Shown: positions 61,201-64,000 of the stretch, in pieces
Layout: the number at the start of each line of letters is the position of its first letter
How positions within the stretch are numbered: the first letter of the stretch is position 1
Assembly: GCF_029227915.1 (NCBI RefSeq)
Contig: NC_079877.1
Span: 22,407,851 to 22,471,850 of the forward strand
DNA length: 64,000 nt
Direction of reading: 5' to 3'
Source of the DNA: Hydractinia symbiolongicarpus
Taxonomy: Eukaryota > Cnidaria > Hydrozoa > Anthoathecata > Hydractiniidae
Program-made: the position numbers and the translations under genes
Notes under the pieces: model-generated
Database searches by the model: none
What the model saw: only the letters and a program-made list of their open reading frames with translations
What the model was told of the DNA's origin: nothing

Positions 61201-62048
61201 TAATAACCATTTCCAATATCAGCAAAGCAACTCATACCACTTAAAGTATTTCTGGTTTCTTTTTCAGTACAAAAGCAACACAATTGGCAGACCATATCCC
61301 ATATTATACTCTCTTCATTTAAAAAGATTTATACCATCAAGCGAAATATTATTTTTAACACCCAGCTTGTAAAATGACAGGAATTATACAAAATAATGAA
61401 GACATTCTAAAATTTCAACTACCCAAAATATAAAAAAAGAATAGCATATACCTGATGCCAAATACCCGATCAATTAGAAATCCACCAAAGAAACACAATA
61501 TAACATTGGGCCATGAGTATAACGAATACAATAACATGTAGTTTTGACTGGTGGTATCCATATCCTATACACATTGAAAATAAAACACATAATTCAATGC
61601 ACATAATTCATAATTCAATGCATATGCATATATAAGGTCTTAGGAACACAGCTCTCGAAAGAGCTAAGAGGTTCATTTACTACAAGATTCCCAAATTTAA
61701 CTATTTTGATGATAGAGGTGAGGAAGACAACTGATTTTGGAATAAGTTATTAAATGTAAAGATTTGTTAAGGTAGAGTCATAAGATAATTAAAGATAAGC
61801 TGTAATAGTACAATTTCGTGCATGCCGGAAGTGGAAATTTCTTAAAGACAAATGCCTACACTGGCAAGCCTTATTTATTATTAAAAATATGTTACCTTAA
61901 AAAAAACAGCATTTTTACCTTGATTATTCAGATGTTTTATACATAGTGATTGTCAGATAACACAGTATTTATTTAGACAATAAATATGTTCTTACTTTTG
62001 TGATCTGATCTTGAAGCGCAGCAGGATTATCAAAGCAAAAATAACTCC
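49221..62048 (-). CDS. MFSD1: MFSD1, lysosomal major facilitator transporter (N-terminus missing)
   Basis: MFSD1 is a 12-helix MFS protein of the lysosome membrane; in mammals it exports dipeptides with its partner GLMP. Minus-strand exons in order: 61996-62048, 61452-61564, 60695-60737, 60322-60389, 59833-59941, 57024-57135, 56477-56575, 56284-56395, 55601-55657, 55351-55430, 51807-51883, 50531-50628, 49978-50090, 49824-49871, 49461-49521 and 49221-49374. Every phase joins, giving 464 residues from S-Y-F-C-F-D-N-P-A-A-L onward. Strongly conserved blocks include F-G-G-F-L-I-D-R-V-F-G-I, G-R-F-V-F-G-I-G-G-E-S-L, A-Q-N-T-Y-A-V-S-W-F-K-G, G-S-T-V-N-M-N and L-A-C-A-L-W-P. The first exon (start and first helix part) was not found to 64000. 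The C-terminal tail is longer than in human and contains E-R-K-P-L-L, an acidic dileucine sorting type. Introns hold several mobile elements. Confidence 0.95.
51948..53545 (-). mobile_element. long dispersed element, copy A (1.6 kb)
   Basis: Read on the minus strand, it starts near 53545 with GACTAGCCGTCGAAACGCCGGGGTAAGC. It contains repeated blocks with an AGCGCTTAGTACAG-type core, and ends near 51948 with CAGACAGACATCGGCTATTATTATAG. Matching blocks occur in copy B in the opposite orientation; for example 52431-52468 equals the reverse complement of about 58365-58400 with few changes. There is no coding capacity. It lies in the MFSD1 intron 51884-55350. Confidence 0.7.
56746..56757 (+). repeat. 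12-base poly-G run
   Basis: An uninterrupted G12 (C12 in MFSD1 sense) in an AT-rich intron, 171 bases upstream of the exon at 56477-56575 in transcription order. Confidence 0.9.
57476..57600 (+). mobile_element. short dispersed element, copy C1
   Basis: Shares the hairpin word CATGGATAAATCCACG and the ending GACAGACAGACAATGGCTATTATT with the copies at 37919 and 60550. It directly abuts the long element that begins at 57601. Confidence 0.6.
57601..58770 (+). mobile_element. long dispersed element, copy B (1.2 kb)
   Basis: Begins ACTAGTGGGGAAACCCGGCG with a GGCGTCAAAACGCC hairpin. It holds several repeats of an AGCGCTTTAGTACAGGTAAA-type block and ends with CAGAGACAGACAGATGG and GGCTATTATTATAG. 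It is an inverted relative of copy A. It lies in the MFSD1 intron 57136-59832. No transposase or reverse transcriptase was seen, so it is probably non-autonomous. Confidence 0.7.
60550..60676 (+). mobile_element. short dispersed element, copy C3
   Basis: Starts ACTAATTGGTGGCCTGTGG. It contains CTCATTGTGTGCATCTTGC and GCATTTTGCATGA, shared in order with copy C2, and ends GAGTATTATAGTATAGAT. The GACA tract is decayed to GATAGAAAGAC. It ends 18 bases before the MFSD1 exon 60695-60737. Confidence 0.6.
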
Positions 62049-63273
62049 CTAAATAGAAATATTTAAATAATATAACATTTTTTAATATCACGCTATATAT
62101 ATATACACCTTTTACAATTTTATTTAACAAAGCCTATAAAACATTTTAACCTCTTCTGCGATTCACAAAACTTTAACTTTAATACATAGTTTGACACTAA
62201 AAACTTAATTAATAATTAGTAAGACATCGCAATTTTCCAAAGCTGAGCCAACTTGGCTTGGTCATTTTTGTGTCTGTATAGATCATTAAGGATATGGTAG
62301 ACCCTTTTCACATGCTCAGTATATTCAAAAGATCTGTGTCACAATCAACTTTTAAAAAAATTAAAATAACGTGCAAACAAACAAAAAAATCAATGAAAAA
62401 TCTGTGAATAATATAGATATTATTATGTCATGAACAAATGAGTTTATTTCAAGCTATGTGTCAACAGCCACAGCTGTCATTGACAGACCTAGATGGAAGC
62501 AATAAAATCTTTCCCTTTCCAAAAGTTTGCTTTATGATACGTTTGTAATATAAAGCAAATGCTACTCCAACCATTTTTCATTTCTTCTAAATATTCACTT
62601 TCCAAAGTACTGATAGATAGGATATATTATTGACATAAGTATTTCTGTCTATACTATTTATGGCTTTTTTCACTTTTCTTGCTATCTTGGTCTATGCTTT
62701 TTTTATTGTTCTAGTCAATAACATGATCATTTTCCAGCTTTGGTTCGCAATCTCAATTCAGTCTGCATCTGCCTTGTTTACAACTTTTTTGCACTCTTGC
62801 ACAGGTTATTTGAGCATTTGTTTTGTTTCACCAAGGAGGTTTAAAGAGCCCTTTTTGGCTTTACCAGCATAAACAGCTCTAGACAAATTGTGTCTTTCCA
62901 ATACAGCAGTATACTTTGTAGCGTGTTTTTAGATTAAAAACTGGCTCATTTTAGGATCTTTTAAAGGGGAACTCCAGTAAAAATCACTTTTTTCTTTTTT
63001 GTTATATACGTACTCAGAAAAGCATAAGAAATAAAAAAAAACTTACTTTACTTGTTTTTCTTATTTAAAATTGTTACTTGTGCCTTCGCATATTCAATTT
63101 TTTTCTCATAAAAAACAGACAGGCGCGATTTCATTTAGGACTGGACTCGATTATAAATAATGACATCACATCGTGCAGAAAGTTTAAGCGAGCGCAGAGA
63201 ACGTTTATGTTAAGACCTATAGCTTACATTTAAATCGCATTTTGTATGTAATTTACGTTTAAATCTGTAAAAA
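62049..63273. other. MFSD1 5' intron, no exon seen
   Basis: The first MFSD1 coding exon should lie upstream on the minus strand, but no stretch here matches the expected first helix before a GT donor. From about 62963 (AAAGGGGAACTCCAGTAAAAA) the sequence looks like the 5' part of a mobile element leading to the THAP remnant. Confidence 0.45.
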
Positions 63274-63520
63274 ATGGTTAGTTGCTTTGCGTTTCGATGT
63301 ACCAATCGACCAAAGAAGTGTAAAGAAGTAAGTTTTCACAGAATCCTGTCTGTGAAAAAGAAAGAACTCAAACAAAAATAGCTAAACAAAATACGTTGTG
63401 CAGGTGATCTAACAAGCTATCAAAGTTTTTATATTTGGTTGGGGCACTTCACAGATAGTTCTTTTAAAAGAGCTCTCCAGAAAATAAACTTCCATATTAA
63501 AATATTGCCACTTTGTAAAA
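63274..63520 (+). pseudogene. decayed THAP zinc-finger domain
   Basis: The ATG at 63274 opens M-V-S-C-F-A-F-R-C-T-N-R, the typical start of a THAP DNA-binding domain with its first two zinc-binding cysteines. S-F-H-R-I-L follows. The frame stops at 63379-63381 after 35 codons. Beyond that, in another frame, comes I-W-L-G-H-F-T-D-S-S-F-K, matching the second zinc-ligand block (normally C-x-x-H-F) but with the cysteine lost. THAP domains occur in host factors and in P-type transposases. A transposon relic is likely, since it lies inside or beside the MFSD1 5' region. Confidence 0.6.
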
Positions 63521-64000
63521 ATGTCATTTTAGCTTGTGAACGCGATCAAAGTTACTCATTTCTTCTCATTTCATTATTTGTACTTATATCCACAGAACAC
63601 AACCAAATAACGTTTTGTACATTTTTATATTAAATAAAAGAACATTATACCAATTTCCAATACAATCACCAACAAAAAAGTTTTCTAGTTACACATTTAT
63701 CTTTCGTAGTGCTCAAGTTTCTATTCTTTGTTTTTCAAAAAAGAAGCTTTTTGATGGCAGGACATGCCGAATATTTTCAGGGGGTAAATGTACCCATTTT
63801 CTTCAATCTTTGTTACTGTTTAAGGCTACATGTAATGCTGATAATGCAGTTTCTAAAAAAGCTTTGTCAAAACAACCACTTATAAATCAGTAGCTTCTGC
63901 AACGCATTTATGACCTATCATAATCATAAGAATTTTTTATTTTATTTATACAACATTAATACCCCCGTTTTACCAACTTATCACGACCCGAACATTATTC

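Overview
This window is AT-rich animal nuclear DNA with many short coding exons, GT/AG introns and abundant transposon debris. I find no bacterial operons, CRISPR arrays, rRNA genes or intact tRNA genes. The degenerin-type channel, the conserved ASCC1, ATP1B, CMC4 and MFSD1 homologues and the repeat style suggest a cnidarian, most likely a hydrozoan. That placement is inference; no marker in the window proves it.

Plus strand, left half. (1) 1898-3213 is the large coding exon of a DEG/ENaC channel; its first exon is not visible. (2) 6951-21047 is a gene joining an N-terminal chromodomain to C2H2 zinc fingers. Six phase-compatible exons lead to either of two terminal exons (16463-17578 or 20268-21047). 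Its 6.7 kb first intron holds a MITE-like element, a tRNA-derived SINE, a LINE tail and a 2.2 kb element with 36-bp inverted ends. (3) 23457-31492 is ASCC1 (KH domain plus 2H phosphoesterase domain) in eight exons, with minisatellites inside and just after it.

Minus strand, right half. (4) 35261-39481 is a Na+/K+-ATPase beta subunit in six exons, tail-to-tail with ASCC1. (5) 44757-46323 is a multi-exon gene I do not recognise; a near-perfect NRF1-type site lies about 240 bp upstream of its start codon. (6) 47440-47960 is a two-exon CMC4 gene (mitochondrial twin-CX9C protein). (7) 49221-62048 is the lysosomal transporter MFSD1 in sixteen visible exons; its N-terminal exon lies beyond the right edge or is unrecognised. 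Two long related elements sit in inverted orientation in its introns, on either side of exons 6-10 as numbered here. Three short elements with similar ends lie in the MFSD1 and ATP1B introns. At the far right is a decayed THAP-domain remnant.

The genes are unrelated housekeeping, channel and transcription-factor genes and form no pathway together. I found no clearly new multi-gene system. The best leads are the chromodomain/zinc-finger gene with alternative ends, the unrecognised minus-strand gene, the inverted element pair around MFSD1 exons, and the altered KH loop of ASCC1. Exon boundaries were read by eye from splice consensus, reading phase and remembered family sequences; no alignment was run.
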